From Brevundimonas sp. MF30-B (GTDB lineage Bacteria > Pseudomonadota > Alphaproteobacteria > Caulobacterales > Caulobacteraceae), in NCBI RefSeq assembly GCF_004683885.1, contig NZ_CP038440.1, positions 1,956,001-2,020,000 on the forward strand: a DNA stretch of 64,000 bases. Reading direction: 5' to 3'. The stretch's first letter is position 1. Each line of letters starts with the position of its first letter. The notes below the pieces were generated by a model. It was not told where the DNA came from and did not search any database. It was given only the letters and a program-made list of their open reading frames with translations. Shown in pieces: positions 63,947 to 64,000 of this stretch. The translations under genes were made by a program, and so were the position numbers.

Positions 63947-64000
63947 TCAGGCCCATGAGTCCGCCTGTTCCATCAAAAGGGCCAGGAGGGCCTCGCCCTG
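63947..64000 (-). CDS. C-terminal end of an unidentified gene (partial)
   Basis: Seventeen codons run from the window edge to a stop at 63947: QGEALLALLMEQADSWA. The composition is protein-like and the orientation is convergent with the SDR gene, so this is probably the 3' end of a minus-strand gene that starts beyond the window. It is too short to identify. Confidence 0.35.
   Translation of the reverse strand, partial: QGEALLALLMEQADSWA

Noticed and set aside
1..64000. CRISPR arrays or rRNA genes
   Set aside because: No regularly spaced repeats or rRNA sequence were seen.

Overview
The window is high-GC, densely packed bacterial DNA with alphaproteobacterial signatures. These include a circularly permuted two-piece tmRNA next to an alpha-type SspB, a GAACN7GAAC LexA box, HWE and HisKA_2 histidine kinases, and a DUF2842/heme A synthase neighbourhood. 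The gene content and the intergenic palindrome best fit Caulobacteraceae, most likely Brevundimonas. The genus is inferred from gene content, not from a database search.

Bases 1-12.5 kb are core chromosome. In order they hold ppk1 (5' end missing) overlapping ppx, an Mrp/ApbC-type ATPase, miaA, ssrA (tmRNA), sspB, a GFA-fold protein, a RusA-like nuclease, fumC, an AAA ATPase, a RidA protein, a COG3146 acyltransferase-like protein, a nested palindromic repeat, ctaA and two small membrane proteins.

At 12,534 a truncated tRNA-Pro(GGG) 3' fragment marks the end of an integrated element. A P4-type tyrosine integrase, an AlpA-like regulator, an excisionase-like HTH protein and a RadC-like protein without its catalytic motif follow. 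The cargo is a frameshifted winged-helix regulator, a DUF3182/hydrolase pair, an SRAP protein, and a five-gene cluster around the proteasome-related peptidase Anbu (ATP-grasp, alpha-E, transglutaminase, Anbu, transglutaminase). At 25.9 kb a diverged copy of the left attachment-flank sequence truncates an aldo/keto reductase. It is followed directly by a frameshifted copy of a small gene from the left end. This suggests tandem, decayed integrative elements in the same site. No intact tRNA-Pro is seen, so the composite island may run past the window.

Bases 26-51 kb are dominated by signalling. There are six histidine kinases (MHYT, DUF4118, LOV hybrid, periplasmic-sensing HWE, GAF/PAS hybrid, and a 1303-residue PAS/GAF hybrid), plus MarR and LuxR regulators. 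In the middle is a tightly overlapping operon: response regulator, TPR/YaiO-like beta-barrel, HEAT-repeat membrane protein, processive GT2 glycosyltransferase, Hpt. A hybrid kinase is encoded divergently. It looks like a phosphorelay-controlled surface-glycan synthesis and export system, and it is the main candidate for a poorly described system here. A PQQ glucose dehydrogenase lies beside it.

Bases 51-64 kb hold a ZIP-type transporter, 3-methyladenine DNA glycosylase, a GH65-like glycosidase and a stress-type module: DUF3606, DUF6894, manganese catalase, YciE-like ferritin-fold protein, two Crp/Fnr regulators, a zinc alcohol dehydrogenase, an SRPBCC protein and an SDR. The last two face each other across a pair of candidate EcfG-type promoters.
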